From CAZLMW01 sp964560875 (lineage in GTDB: Bacteria; Myxococcota_A; UBA9042): a DNA stretch of 42,251 nt. A program made the translations under genes and the position numbers. The stretch is taken from assembly GCA_964560875.1 (NCBI GenBank), contig CAZLMW010000067.1:1-42251 (forward strand), given 5' to 3'. Position 1 is the stretch's first letter. The number at the start of each line of letters is the position of its first letter. This document shows positions 42,173 to 42,251 of the stretch, piece after piece. Under the pieces are notes generated by a model. The model did no database searches and was not told the DNA's origin. It saw nothing but the letters and a program-made list of their open reading frames with translations.

Positions 42173-42251
42173 TGGCTCCACACGGCCAGCGCCGCGCACG
42201 CCGCTATCCGGGCCCCGGCAGCAACGACAGAGCCCTTCCGATGTGCAGGAC

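Overview
The window is GC-rich and densely coded. Its gene content looks like a large-genome, Gram-negative predatory or environmental lineage of the Myxococcota/Bradymonadota type. The signs are very long Cys-rich 'CxDGxxCT' repeat lipoproteins with a MopE-like metal-binding motif, VWA-domain and choice-of-anchor-D-type lipoproteins, DUF1800/DUF1501 pairs, and many type II signal peptides. This assignment is an inference from family content; no rRNA or other phylogenetic marker is present apart from mutL, miaA and recQ. A run of exactly 100 N at 28626-28725 shows that this is a scaffolded draft assembly.

Layout. 1-1102: remnants of two insertion sequences (IS630-type and ISNCY-type) separated by small hairpins, then a gene-free stretch. 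1103-8176 (+): thiol peroxidase, a serine beta-lactamase-fold hydrolase, a VWA/YfbK-like lipoprotein, and a four-module ASH-like lipoprotein with a VWA-like end. 8193-11844 (-): recQ followed by a short BNR-type ORF and an unrecognised protein. 11852-18794 (-): a beta-barrel-like tail fragment and a 2176-residue Cys-rich repeat lipoprotein. 18975-21070 (+): a zone of broken genes where iorA is joined to iorB, and DUF1800 to DUF1501, through internal deletions. 21128-25184: a lipoprotein peroxiredoxin whose frame is interrupted by one TGA at the peroxidatic cysteine position (probably selenocysteine), divergent from a membrane sulfatase-like protein with three C-terminal repeats. 25169-34455 (-): ten co-oriented genes resembling actinobacterial sterol catabolism genes. 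34691-42172 (+): a small lipoprotein, a zinc-ribbon membrane protein, a Slt-type lytic transglycosylase, mutL and miaA.

How the parts may work together. In transcription order the minus-strand cluster encodes a KshA/DAF-36-type Rieske oxygenase, an IpdC-like flavoprotein, a CYP125/142-like P450, a two-gene acyl-CoA dehydrogenase, an IpdF-like SDR, a HadA/HadB-like hydratase pair and two more SDRs. Together these provide oxidative attack on a sterol plus most of a beta-oxidation turn. A palindrome at 34591-34604 fits exactly the published mycobacterial KstR operator pattern TnnAACnnGTTnnA and lies just upstream of the first gene. No thiolase, CoA ligase, KstD, Hsa enzymes or KstR homologue lies in the window, so the substrate remains inferred.

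The two strongest leads are the selenocysteine lipoprotein peroxiredoxin with its bacterial-type SECIS hairpin (21128-21958) and the sterol-type operon with its KstR-like operator. Short tandem arrays with 17-18 bp units recur at gene edges (21074-21142, 22104-22157, 28555-28760), and one of them contains the assembly gap.
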